From Salinisphaeraceae bacterium UBA4764 (GTDB taxonomy: Bacteria; Pseudomonadota; Gammaproteobacteria; Nevskiales; Salinisphaeraceae), in assembly GCA_002403445.1 (NCBI GenBank), contig DHHU01000057.1, forward strand, positions 22,123-45,028: 22,906 nt of DNA, in the 5' to 3' direction. A program made the position numbers and the translations under genes. Below are positions 1 to 7,892 of this stretch, one piece after another. The notes beneath the pieces were generated by a model. The model searched no databases. It worked only from the letters and a program-made list of their open reading frames with translations, and was not told where the DNA came from. Numbering within the stretch: the first letter of the stretch is position 1; each line of letters opens with the position of its first letter.

Positions 1-60
1 TACGTCGATGTGCTGGTCACGGACGAGGCCGGTGCCGAGCGTTTGACGCAATCAGGTTGA
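1..60 (+). CDS. C-terminal end of a probable DeoR/GlpR-family transcriptional regulator (partial)
   Basis: The window opens inside an open frame that ends in TGA at 58-60. The 19 visible residues include the stretch VDVLVTDEAG. This resembles the last strand of the sugar-phosphate sensing domain of DeoR/GlpR-type repressors, which usually reads like VDxLITD followed by a short tail. It runs in the same direction as tsaD and ends 43 bases before it. DeoR-family proteins often repress sugar or polyol operons, so it could control the polyol operon or glpD in this window. Only the tail is visible, so the family call is tentative and the function is inferred. Confidence 0.5.
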   Translation, partial: YVDVLVTDEAGAERLTQSG

Positions 61-103
61 TCAATAGGCCAATAATAGCGCACGGACGCTGTTTCGATAC
101 CCC

Positions 104-1129
104 ATGAATACCGCCATCCTCGGGATCGAAAGTTCCTGCGACGAAAGCGCAGCCGCAATCTACGACGTAGAAAAAGGCCTCATGGCCCACGCAATCTACA
201 GTCAAGTGGCGGTACACGCTGACTATGGCGGCGTCGTACCGGAGCTGGCCTCACGTGATCACGTGCGCAAGCTCACGCCACTAATCGAACGCGTCCGTGC
301 TGAAGCTGGCCATCCCGGTCTGGCCGGCATTGCCTATACGCGCGGGCCGGGGCTTGTCGGTGCGCTGCTGGTGGGGGCTTCGCTCGGTGTCGGGCTCAGT
401 GAAGGGCTGGATGTTCCCCTAATTGGAGTGCACCACATGGAAGGGCATTTGTTATCCCCAAGGCTGGAGGACAACCCGCCTGACTTGCCTTACCTTGCGC
501 TGCTCGTATCGGGTGGCCATACATTATTGGTGTATGTGGCAGGCATCGGGCATTACCAAATTATCGGGCGTAGTGTCGATGACGCCGTGGGCGAAGCTTT
601 CGACAAAACTGCAAAAACACTCGGTCTGGGCTATCCGGGTGGCCCCGCTGTTGCGTGTGCCGCTGAGACCGGTGATCCGACTGCCTATGACTTTCCGCGG
701 CCGATGACCCGAAATCCGGGCATGAACTTTTCGTTTTCGGGTTTGAAAACCGCGGTCAAATTGGCGGCTGGCGGGACGCCGTCATCACAGGAGGTCGCGG
801 ATATTGCCGCAAGTTTTCAGCAAGCTGTCGTGGACACCCTGACTATCAAATGTCATCGAGCTCTGGACGTCTGTGGTGCTTCGCGATTGATCGTTGCGGG
901 TGGTGTCGGCGCCAATCAGCGGCTACGCGATGCGCTCGGCGATCAGGCGGCCACCGAGGGTTTCGAGGTGTTCTATCCACGATCCGAATTCTGCACTGAC
1001 AATGCGGCCATGATTGCGTATACCGGCTATTGCCGGCAGAGTGAAATGAAGCGAAGCGACGGTGTGATTGATGCGCGAGCACGCTGGCCGTTGACCGACC
1101 TGGCGCCGCCAGGTGTCCAATTGACTTAA
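104..1129 (+). CDS. tsaD: tRNA N6-adenosine threonylcarbamoyltransferase TsaD
   Basis: TsaD transfers the threonylcarbamoyl group from TC-AMP to A37 of ANN-decoding tRNAs to make t6A. In bacteria it works in the cytoplasm with TsaB and TsaE. The 341-residue length is normal for the family. The N-terminal ASKHA signature GIESSCDES is at residues 7-15. The metal-binding HMEGH motif is at 111-115, and the late CTDNAAMIAY motif carries the conserved Asp. The frame is complete from ATG 104 to TAA 1129. No clear ribosome binding site precedes the ATG. It follows a regulator fragment rather than the common rpsU neighbour, and converges on a decayed permease gene 59 bases downstream. It is an essential housekeeping gene with no anomaly. 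The call is secure. Confidence 0.97.
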   Translation: MNTAILGIESSCDESAAAIYDVEKGLMAHAIYSQVAVHADYGGVVPELASRDHVRKLTPLIERVRAEAGHPGLAGIAYTRGPGLVGALLVGASLGVGLSEGLDVPLIGVHHMEGHLLSPRLEDNPPDLPYLALLVSGGHTLLVYVAGIGHYQIIGRSVDDAVGEAFDKTAKTLGLGYPGGPAVACAAETGDPTAYDFPRPMTRNPGMNFSFSGLKTAVKLAAGGTPSSQEVADIAASFQQAVVDTLTIKCHRALDVCGASRLIVAGGVGANQRLRDALGDQAATEGFEVFYPRSEFCTDNAAMIAYTGYCRQSEMKRSDGVIDARARWPLTDLAPPGVQLT

Positions 1130-1188
1130 CACGGGCCAGGTAATCGCCCATATCAAAAGCCTCACGAGCTGTAGTACGACAAAACCGG

Positions 1189-2064
1189 CTATTTGATCGC
1201 GCCCAGCGTGAGCCCACGCGCGATATATTTCTGAATCACTATGCCGCCCACGATAACCGGCGCACAAATCATCACGGCGATCGCCATGACCTCCGTCCAA
1301 GGTACGGAGTAGCCACCGAGATAGGCTAAGGTGATTGTCGGTGCGGTATGCGCTTGATCCCAAAGGGGTCAGAACAAATGCTTAAGAAGGTTATTTCAAG
1401 CAAATAAACCCGCGAGAATACAGGCTACGTCACTTCCGGGTTCGACTAACGGCTGAGCTATACGCCACAAGATACTGAAACGGCTCAGACCATCAAGTAA
1501 TTGCTGCTTCTTCCAGAACAATCGGTACTGATCGAAACTGGTCCACCAGAAGCCAGACAATTGGCAGTATTGTTAACACCTGATAGACCAGAATCAACAC
1601 AAGTGGCAAAGTGACGAAGCCCACATTCGACGCCGTCATATAGAAGGGGATGAGAATCCCTACAGGGACGAGCATCCAGTGGGCAAAATACCAAAACCAG
1701 ACATGCTTGCGGCCGGTGAAAGGAGATCGCGCAATCCCGCACGCTACTGGCGTTCCGAAAGCAAGCCCGATACCGACTGCGAAGGCGGTGACAATCACTG
1801 GATTGACCAATGCCCGCAAGATACCCGGCTCGCCAAGAGAAGCCATATACCCCGAGGCAGTCGGATGCCAGGCCAGTCAGTTGGCACGCTGACCAAATGA
1901 TCCGCCGTTTTGAAGGAGGCCGCTAGCATCCAGTTCATTGGCAACGGCATGATAGGTTGATACCGGCAGGATGCATAATTTTGGTGAAATGAACTCGGGT
2001 CATGGTTTACAACCCCAGCTGGTAAAATTTTTTTAACCATTCCCTTTTTGACATAAACAGTCAA
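1189..2064 (-). pseudogene. Decayed CUT1 sugar ABC transporter permease (MalG-like)
   Basis: Read on the minus strand, the remnant begins around a TTG at 2064 that overlaps the stop of the upstream permease remnant. It gives NWMLAASFKTADHLVSVPTD, a typical N-terminal MalG segment, and shifts frame near 1850. It then gives a long membrane segment (about 1846-1500) with SPFTGRKHVWFWYF and the EAA-loop start VLEEAA. It shifts back near 1500 to LLDGLSRFSILWRIAQPL, the rest of the EAA loop. Two TGA codons interrupt the frame, at 1396-1398 (a Trp would be expected in FA-NNLL) and at 1369-1371. The end QKYIARGLTLGAIK with TAG at 1189 is intact. Homology is continuous from end to end, so this is decay by point changes and indels, not insertion. 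No ATPase or binding-protein gene accompanies it. Confidence 0.85.
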
Positions 2065-2682
2065 TCTTCTTCTCTGTAGAAACCCTTGATGTAGATCTGG
2101 GCCAGAATGATTGACAGGGCCAAAAGAAGTATCGATTCGGCGGACGCTAGGCCAACATCGAAGCTGTGAAACCCGACGCGCTCGACGTGAAGCATGGCCC
2201 TGCGTGTGGCGGACCCTGGTCCCCTTGCTCGATCGAATAGGTTGTACCGAATGCCTTGACCGTGAATGCAGTCTGAAAGACCAGTGCGACGGTGGTTCCG
2301 GGCCACATATACGGCAGGATGACGCTCTTGAACCGGGGCCACCAACGCTCGGTTTCCAGCATCACGGCTTCATCGATATCCTTGGGAATAGGCGGTGCGC
2401 TGGCTGCATGAACAAGCGCTAGGAAAGGCGTCCATTCCCAGATCTGGACGATAACGACGGAGGTCATAAGCGCTTACCGACCCCCAACCAGGCCATATTA
2501 TGGATGCTGATAAATCCCGGCAGATAATTAATGATGCCGAACAGTTGGTTGCGGATCAGTTTCGCCAGCAAACCGACGACCTCGGGCGTCACCGCACTCG
2601 GTATGATCAGACAACCCTGCAACAAACGCTTGAGAAACTTGTTGTGTAAAGGCCATGAAGAGTTGCAAATGGTGTTTTGCAC
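2061..2682 (-). pseudogene. Decayed CUT1 sugar ABC transporter permease (MalF-like), 5' truncated
   Basis: The minus strand carries three consecutive frames of one MalF-type permease. The first (about 2682-2464) includes LLAKLIRNQLFGIINYLPG and ends early at 2464. The second (about 2467-2225) includes VQIWEWTPFLALV, the EAA region PKDIDEAVMLETERWWPRF and FTVKAFGTTYSIEQG. The third (about 2225-2061) includes MLHVERVGFHSF and a last membrane segment ending in IYIKGFYREED. The second shift lies at a run of four Gs on the coding strand (2221-2224), a classic slippage site. The first two membrane segments of a normal MalF are absent, and I found no homologous sequence upstream to 2883. The gene overlaps the MalG-like remnant as in a functional operon, so an intact transporter pair once stood here. 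Confidence 0.83.
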
Positions 2683-2863
2683 TTCTTGTTGTCATTTGTT
2701 CAACGACTCGACTATGGTGTGGTCATGCCACCATTGGGATTTGAAAAGCGAAAGGGACAAGCATAAACGGCTTGCTGGTTGGCATCAGCAAAGTCACTGA
2801 ATTATGAAACAGCAAGTGACCGGTGACTATGGGATGGTCGGAATCGCTTCGTGGTGGTAAGAC

Positions 2864-2881
2864 AGCCAACGATAGTTGGCT
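2864..2881 (-). terminator. Hairpin just after the last gene of the polyol operon, possible weak terminator
   Basis: A perfect 7-bp inverted repeat, AGCCAAC and GTTGGCT, encloses a 4-base loop. It begins two bases after the TGA of the SDR gene at 2884. On the transcribed strand it is followed by GTCTTACC rather than a clean T-run, so intrinsic termination would be weak. It could also protect the mRNA 3' end. Confidence 0.4.
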
Positions 2882-2883
2882 CG

Positions 2884-3651
2884 TCAGAATAATGTATAGC
2901 CGCCGTCGATAACCAGTTCGGCGCCAGTCATGAAACTTGATGCGTCGCTGGCTAGATAAACTATCGTGGGCCCAAGCTCTTCCGGCGTTGCGGCGCGCTG
3001 CATGGGCGCGTCGTCAATCCAGCGCGGCTTGAATTCGGGGTTGTCGACGTCGGCCATTTCCGTGTTCACGTAACCGGGCGCGAGTGCGTTGACGCGAATG
3101 CCATAAGGCGCCCACTCGGCGGCCAGGGATTTGGTGAGTTGGTGAACTGCGGCCTTGGAGGCGTTGTAGGCCGGCTGCATTTGGGGTCGGTTGACGATCT
3201 GAGCGGAGATCGAACCGATATTGACGATGACGCCGCCGCCGCGTTCGACCATTCGGCGCCCGACGGCCTGCGCGCAGTACCAAAGCCCGTGAACGTTGAT
3301 GTCGAATACCTGGCGCCACCGCTCGGGTGGGACGTCAAGCGCAGCCCCGTGAAAACAAATCCCGGCGTTATTGACAAATATGTCAACGGGGCCCAGATCA
3401 CGCTCGACTTCATCTAGCAGACGCTCGGCTGTCTCGAGCTTTGCAATATCGGCTTCGAACGCAGCCGAGTGGCCGCCTTTTGTAATGATAGCGTCAGCTA
3501 CGGCCTGAGCTGGGTCAACCCGCCTGGCGGCAATCGCCACCTTGGCACCAGCCTCGGCCAGTGCATGCGAAAAAGCTTCCCCGAGCCCGCCATTGCCGCC
3601 GGTGACCACGGCAGTCTTGCTGGTCAGATCGAAAGCTTGCATTACAGACAT
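2884..3651 (-). CDS. SDR-family polyol/sugar dehydrogenase (last gene of the polyol operon)
   Basis: This is a classical short-chain dehydrogenase of 255 residues. The nucleotide-binding TGGNGGLG is at 17-24, NNAG at 94-97, the active-site Asn at 119, the catalytic Ser at 149, and Tyr162 with Lys166 in YNASK. The segment IVNRPQMQPAYNASK resembles SDRs that act on mannitol, arabinitol, sorbose or xylulose. It probably interconverts a polyol and a ketose with NAD(P), for example xylitol or D-arabinitol with D-xylulose, but the substrate cannot be read from the sequence. It ends the polyol operon, 93 bases after transaldolase. The ATG at 3651 has GGGGA only one base upstream. The ATG at 3642 (residue 4) stands 10 bases from that GGGGA and may be the true start. 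Confidence 0.88.
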   Translation of the reverse strand: MSVMQAFDLTSKTAVVTGGNGGLGEAFSHALAEAGAKVAIAARRVDPAQAVADAIITKGGHSAAFEADIAKLETAERLLDEVERDLGPVDIFVNNAGICFHGAALDVPPERWRQVFDINVHGLWYCAQAVGRRMVERGGGVIVNIGSISAQIVNRPQMQPAYNASKAAVHQLTKSLAAEWAPYGIRVNALAPGYVNTEMADVDNPEFKPRWIDDAPMQRAATPEELGPTIVYLASDASSFMTGAELVIDGGYTLF

Positions 3652-3744
3652 GTCCCCAGCTCGCGGGACGATTCAAACTTGGTTGGATTAGGTGATCGCC
3701 GTTCGGATCCACGAGGTAAGCCTTCGGATGTATCGAAAGCCACG

Positions 3745-4725
3745 TCAGCCGGCAACAGTCGTCGCCGCGCGTTCGCCGATTCGTCGCTCCAACTCTGTTT
3801 GGTCGGCGTCGAACTTGCGAATCCCTTCGGCCAGTTTGTCGACCGCCATCGGATCCTGGTTGTGTTGCCAGCGGAACGCCGATTCGTTGAGTTGGCCAGT
3901 CTGCGGCGACGTATTCGATCCTGGGGCCTGGTCTAAACGTGGCGTTACATTGCCACTGTCGGTGGCGAGCTCGTCGAGCAGGGCTGGCGAGATCGTTAGC
4001 CGATCGCAGCCAGCCAGCGCCAGAATCTGCTCTGTATTGCGGAAACTTGCGCCCATGACAACGGTTGAGTAACCGTGGCGATTGCGGTAGTTGACCACGT
4101 CACGCACAAAGTTAACCCCAGGATCCTCGTCGGGCGGATACGATGACACACCTTTGACCTGCTTGTACCAGTCGGTTACCCGGCCAACAAACGGCGAGAC
4201 AAGAAACACCCCGGCTTCGAAACAGGCGCGCGCTTGAGCGTCGCTGAACAAGAGTGTCAGATTGCAGTTGATACCCTCGCTTTCCAACTGCTCCGCTGCA
4301 CGGATGCCTTCCCAAGTCGAGGCGAGCTTGATCAGGATGCGATCACGTCCGATGCCGCGCTGCTCATAGAGGGCAACCAGCTTGCGAGCCTTGGTGATAC
4401 TGGCTTCGCGGTCGAAAGACAGGCGTGCCGCGACTTCGGTCGACACCCGGCCGGGGATGGCCCTCGCAATTCCGGCACCGACCGCCACTGAAAGGCAATC
4501 TACGGCATGTTCCCGGGACGTTTCGTGCGTCTCGCGGGCACTGTCACCGGCGTTGGCGAGTGTTTGATCGATCAGGTCCTGGTAGCCGGGCAAGTCGAAT
4601 GCTTTAAGCAGCAATGACGGATTGGTTGTTGAATCCACCGGCTGATAAGTGCGGATTGCTTCCAGATCGCCAGTATCGGCAACTACGGTTGAGATTTGTT
4701 TGAGTGAGTCGAGACGACTTGGCAT
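3745..4725 (-). CDS. tal: Transaldolase (TalB type)
   Basis: Transaldolase moves a dihydroxyacetone unit between sedoheptulose 7-phosphate and glyceraldehyde 3-phosphate in the non-oxidative pentose phosphate pathway. At 326 residues it fits the TalA/TalB class. DSTTNPSLLLKA is at 31-42 with the catalytic Asp and Asn, STEV is at 95-98, and the Schiff-base Lys133 lies in ILIKLAST. The start is well supported: GAGG lies eight bases before ATG 4725. The gene sits between xylulokinase and the SDR, so it would process pentose phosphate made from an imported polyol. A 130-base gap separates it from xylB, the longest within the operon. A second promoter there is possible: TGGACA and CATTAT, 18 bases apart, on the minus strand. 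No anomaly is seen in the protein. Confidence 0.95.
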   Translation of the reverse strand: MPSRLDSLKQISTVVADTGDLEAIRTYQPVDSTTNPSLLLKAFDLPGYQDLIDQTLANAGDSARETHETSREHAVDCLSVAVGAGIARAIPGRVSTEVAARLSFDREASITKARKLVALYEQRGIGRDRILIKLASTWEGIRAAEQLESEGINCNLTLLFSDAQARACFEAGVFLVSPFVGRVTDWYKQVKGVSSYPPDEDPGVNFVRDVVNYRNRHGYSTVVMGASFRNTEQILALAGCDRLTISPALLDELATDSGNVTPRLDQAPGSNTSPQTGQLNESAFRWQHNQDPMAVDKLAEGIRKFDADQTELERRIGERAATTVAG

Positions 4726-4855
4726 GTTGATAACCTCGCAGTATCGGACGTGTTGGGGAGTTGCTGCGTAGAGGATGATGCGTTTTGAATAATGTTTAAT
4801 TACTATAACATTTGTCCATTCTTAAGGTATTCGGCTGACGCTGCTACGGACTTGT

Positions 4856-6373
4856 CTAATACCCCCCTGTTGCGGTCAGCACTGCTTGAGGGTATTGCTG
4901 TCTCAACGCGTTTTGGTAGCGAGCATAATATTCGCGATATTGAGTGACGTTGGATGCAATTGGTATGCAGGCCAGCTTGGGATCGAGTTCGACGGCCGTT
5001 TTGCAAAGGGTGCTCAATGCGCGCGGTTCGCCACATTCTTTTTCGTGGCACCAGCACGCTTGAATCGCCGCACCCAACGCAGCGGCTTCGTTAATGACCG
5101 GCCCCACCACCGGTACATTGGTAACGTCGGCGACAATCTGTCGCCATGTTGCACTTCGGGCCCCCCCGCCGACCAGACGAAGTTCATCGGGTCTGATACC
5201 AAGACTTCGGAGCAAGTCCAGGCCATAACGCAACCCATAAGTAGCACTTTCGACGGTCGCTCGGCACAAGTTGGCAGTGGTGAAATTGTCCGGTGTCAGG
5301 CCGCTGTAACTGCCGGACGCGTTCGGCAGTGGCGGCACACGTTCGCCATTAAAAAAAGGTAGGGCAGTTACGCCACCCGAACCGATGGGGGCCCTTTTGA
5401 TGGCGCGTCCGAAATCGGCAGTGGTCATGCGTAAAGTATCGGCCACCAATGACGAGGCAGCCGTAACGTTCATCGTGCAGATGAGTGGCAGCCAACCGCC
5501 ATGGCTGGCACAAAAGTTGGCGACCAATCCGTCATCCGCGATAGTCGGAGCGTCGCTATGGGCAAAAACGGTGCCCGAACTCCCCAGGCTGACCGTGACA
5601 ACGCCGGGCTCGATATTGCCGGTACCGATCGCACTCATCATGTTATCGCCGCCGCCGGCCGAAACCGTGACGTCCGGTCTTAGACCGAGTCTTTTGGCGA
5701 TGTTGGTACGTACTAAGCCAGCGGGCGCGCCGGGCATGACCAGTGTCGGTAATACCTGTGCCGGATCAAGTTCGGGGGCCACCCGGGCCAAGATGTCCGG
5801 CCGCCATACGCGTTGGCGGGTATCGAAATAGCCGGTTCCCGAGGCGTCTCCGGCTTCGGTGGTTCGCGTGCCGGTCAGATACAGATTGAGATAGTCGTGG
5901 GGCAGCAATAAGCTATCCGTGCGGCGATAGGCCTCAGGATAATAAGAACGTAGCCAAGCAATCTTAGAAATAGTGAAACCAGGTTGCGGTACTACACCGA
6001 GTTTCTCCAAGCAGCCGTTCGGGCCACCCAGGTCGGCCACGATGTCGTCGTTTTCGGGCGCAGTTTCAGTATCGCACCAGAGTTTTGCCGGATAGACCGG
6101 ATTATTGTGTTGATCCACTGCCACAAGGCTGTGTTGTTGGCCGGAGACGCCGATGGCGCGGATGGCACGGGCGTCAATATCGGCATTGGCAATCGCTTTC
6201 GAAAATGCTACTTCAAACGCTGTTATCCATTCGTCGGGATTTTGTTCTCGTCGCCCATTGTCACCACTGTGAAGCGTGTGCGCTGCAGAGCCTTCGCCCA
6301 GTGCCTCAAGTGTTTCACGATCGGCGACCACGGCTTTCGTGCTCTGCGTACCGCAGTCGATTCCCAGATACAT
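4856..6373 (-). CDS. xylB: Xylulokinase (FGGY family)
   Basis: Xylulokinase phosphorylates D-xylulose to xylulose 5-phosphate with ATP. The 505-residue protein has the N-terminal GIDCGTQSTK phosphate loop (residues 4-13), the substrate-side GVSGQQHSLV (75-84) and KLWCDTET (97-104). The catalytic Asp243 lies in AGGGDNMMSAIGTG, and RLVGGGARSATWRQIVADV is in the C-terminal ATPase lobe. GGGARS and the overall pattern fit xylulokinase better than glycerol or gluconate kinase, and neighbouring polyol dehydrogenase and transaldolase genes agree. The start follows the mannitol dehydrogenase stop by 12 bases. It has no recognisable ribosome binding site, so translation may be coupled. It corresponds in position to mtlY of the Pseudomonas mannitol operon. 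Confidence 0.94.
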   Translation of the reverse strand: MYLGIDCGTQSTKAVVADRETLEALGEGSAAHTLHSGDNGRREQNPDEWITAFEVAFSKAIANADIDARAIRAIGVSGQQHSLVAVDQHNNPVYPAKLWCDTETAPENDDIVADLGGPNGCLEKLGVVPQPGFTISKIAWLRSYYPEAYRRTDSLLLPHDYLNLYLTGTRTTEAGDASGTGYFDTRQRVWRPDILARVAPELDPAQVLPTLVMPGAPAGLVRTNIAKRLGLRPDVTVSAGGGDNMMSAIGTGNIEPGVVTVSLGSSGTVFAHSDAPTIADDGLVANFCASHGGWLPLICTMNVTAASSLVADTLRMTTADFGRAIKRAPIGSGGVTALPFFNGERVPPLPNASGSYSGLTPDNFTTANLCRATVESATYGLRYGLDLLRSLGIRPDELRLVGGGARSATWRQIVADVTNVPVVGPVINEAAALGAAIQACWCHEKECGEPRALSTLCKTAVELDPKLACIPIASNVTQYREYYARYQNALRQQYPQAVLTATGGY

Positions 6374-6385
6374 GATGCGGGAACG

Positions 6386-7861
6386 TTATTGTTGAGTAAG
6401 GGCACTCACCGTCGCGCGCGCGCCGTTTTGATGCAAATTGCCCAGTGCCCATAGATAGGCGCTGACGAAACGCTCGTTATCAACCAGATCGCCAAATAAT
6501 TTCCGATTCGCAATGAATGCGGTGGGCTGAGTGCGGTTATTGGCCGCTAGGGCGCGCAATTCATCGGCGATGCGATCGACTATTTCGATCGGCGCGCCGG
6601 CTTCATCAATGCCTTCGGCATAGCGAGCCCAGCTTGCAACCACGGCTGCAGTGCTCTCCATCGGACCGTCGTTGGCCAGTTGCTCGCGGATGACCGGCAG
6701 CAGCCATTTGGGAATCCGATCCGAGCTTTCGGCGCACAATCGTGCGAGCGTGTCTTTGATAGCGGGGTTGGCAAAGCGCTCGATCAGCGACTGTCGATAG
6801 TTGTCGAGGTCGATGCCTGGTACTGGGGCGAGCGTTGGAGTGGCCTCATACACCATGTATTGCAATATAAAATCCGCGAACAATTGATCCTGGGCCACTT
6901 CATGCGCGTAGCGATAGCCGGCGAGGTAGCCGAAATAGCACAGTGCCTGATGGCTGGCATTCAAGAGTCGAAGCTTCATTAATTCATAGGGTTCGACGTC
7001 TTCGACAATCTGGGCGCCGACGTCTTCGTAGGGGGGGCGTCCCTGATTGAAGTTGTCTTCAATTACCCATTGGATGAACGGCTCGCAGACCACCGGCCAG
7101 GCGTCGTCGATGGCGAATTGAGCACGGATCTGGTTGATGTCGGCGTCGGTGGTCACGGGCGTAATGCGGTCGACCATAGCATTGGGGAAACACACGTCCG
7201 TTTCCATCCAGGCAGCGACTTGCGGGGCTTTGCGCTCGGCGAACGCCTTGAACATGGCTCGCGCGGTTTCGCCATTGCCTTGAATGTTGTCACAGGACTG
7301 CACCGTAAATGGGGGCAGATCACGCTCGAGTCGACGGCGCAGAGCTTCGGTGATCAGACCGAAAGTTGTTTTGGGTGTGGAATCGGCCGCGAGATCGTGA
7401 GCCACGGCCGGCTCGTCAAAATTGAACTCGCCGGTAACGTGATCAAAGTTGTAGCCCCCCTCGGTCACGGTTAAGGATACGATGCGCGTGCTCAACGCGG
7501 CCATGGTTTCAATCACACTTTCGGGATCGTCAGGGGCATAAAGATAATCGATGATCGAGCCGATAACGCGCGGCTCGAGTTTGCCATCGGCGTGTTTGGC
7601 TACCAGCGTGTAGAGCCCGTCCTGGGTGTCCATCACTTGTTTCATGCGTTTATCTGCGGGGAGTACGCCAACGCCACAGATAGCCCATTCAAAGGCCTTG
7701 CCATCGTTCATCAGTCGGTCGAGCAGCATTGCTTGATGGGCGCGGTGAAATCCGCCGACGCCGAAGTGGACAATGCCAGGTGTGAGCGAACGCCGGTCGT
7801 AGGTGGGGATGGCCACGCGTTGTCCGATGGCGCTGAGATTCGCGGTGTTCAGGGCATCCAT
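6386..7861 (-). CDS. mtlD: Mannitol 2-dehydrogenase / arabinitol 4-dehydrogenase-type long-chain polyol dehydrogenase
   Basis: This NAD-dependent enzyme oxidises D-mannitol to D-fructose and, in this family, often D-arabinitol to D-xylulose. At 491 residues it fits the polyol-specific long-chain dehydrogenases. The Rossmann motif GVGGFHRAHQ is at 34-43, SCDNIQGNG at 189-197, and the catalytic KLRLLNASH carries Lys296, Asn301 and His304. This is the K-x4-N-x2-H pattern of the Pseudomonas fluorescens enzyme. It follows the ATPase gene by 31 bases without a clear ribosome binding site. Xylulokinase follows and no fructokinase is visible, so D-arabinitol to D-xylulose is the better supported flux here. 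Substrate choice between mannitol and arabinitol remains open, and the symbol is by family and position. Confidence 0.92.
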   Translation of the reverse strand: MDALNTANLSAIGQRVAIPTYDRRSLTPGIVHFGVGGFHRAHQAMLLDRLMNDGKAFEWAICGVGVLPADKRMKQVMDTQDGLYTLVAKHADGKLEPRVIGSIIDYLYAPDDPESVIETMAALSTRIVSLTVTEGGYNFDHVTGEFNFDEPAVAHDLAADSTPKTTFGLITEALRRRLERDLPPFTVQSCDNIQGNGETARAMFKAFAERKAPQVAAWMETDVCFPNAMVDRITPVTTDADINQIRAQFAIDDAWPVVCEPFIQWVIEDNFNQGRPPYEDVGAQIVEDVEPYELMKLRLLNASHQALCYFGYLAGYRYAHEVAQDQLFADFILQYMVYEATPTLAPVPGIDLDNYRQSLIERFANPAIKDTLARLCAESSDRIPKWLLPVIREQLANDGPMESTAAVVASWARYAEGIDEAGAPIEIVDRIADELRALAANNRTQPTAFIANRKLFGDLVDNERFVSAYLWALGNLHQNGARATVSALTQQ

Positions 7862-7892
7862 AACATTATTGTTGACTGGTTATCCGGATCGT

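Noticed and set aside
923..1363. Minus-strand frames of 123 and 146 codons across the end of tsaD
   Set aside because: They are antisense readings of tsaD and out-of-frame readings of the MalG remnant.
1355..1395. Stretch with AGGGGTCAGAACAAATG that recalls the ends of REP/IS200-like elements
   Set aside because: It lies inside continuous MalG homology (HLF-stop-PLWDQAHTAPTI), and no second end or target duplication is visible.
1430..1470. Minus-strand sequence resembling the 5' half of a tRNA (ATAGCTCAGC, then a GTTCGA-like motif nearby)
   Set aside because: In the minus-strand frame it translates as ILWRIAQPLVEPG, the expected MalG segment after the EAA loop. No complete cloverleaf can be drawn.
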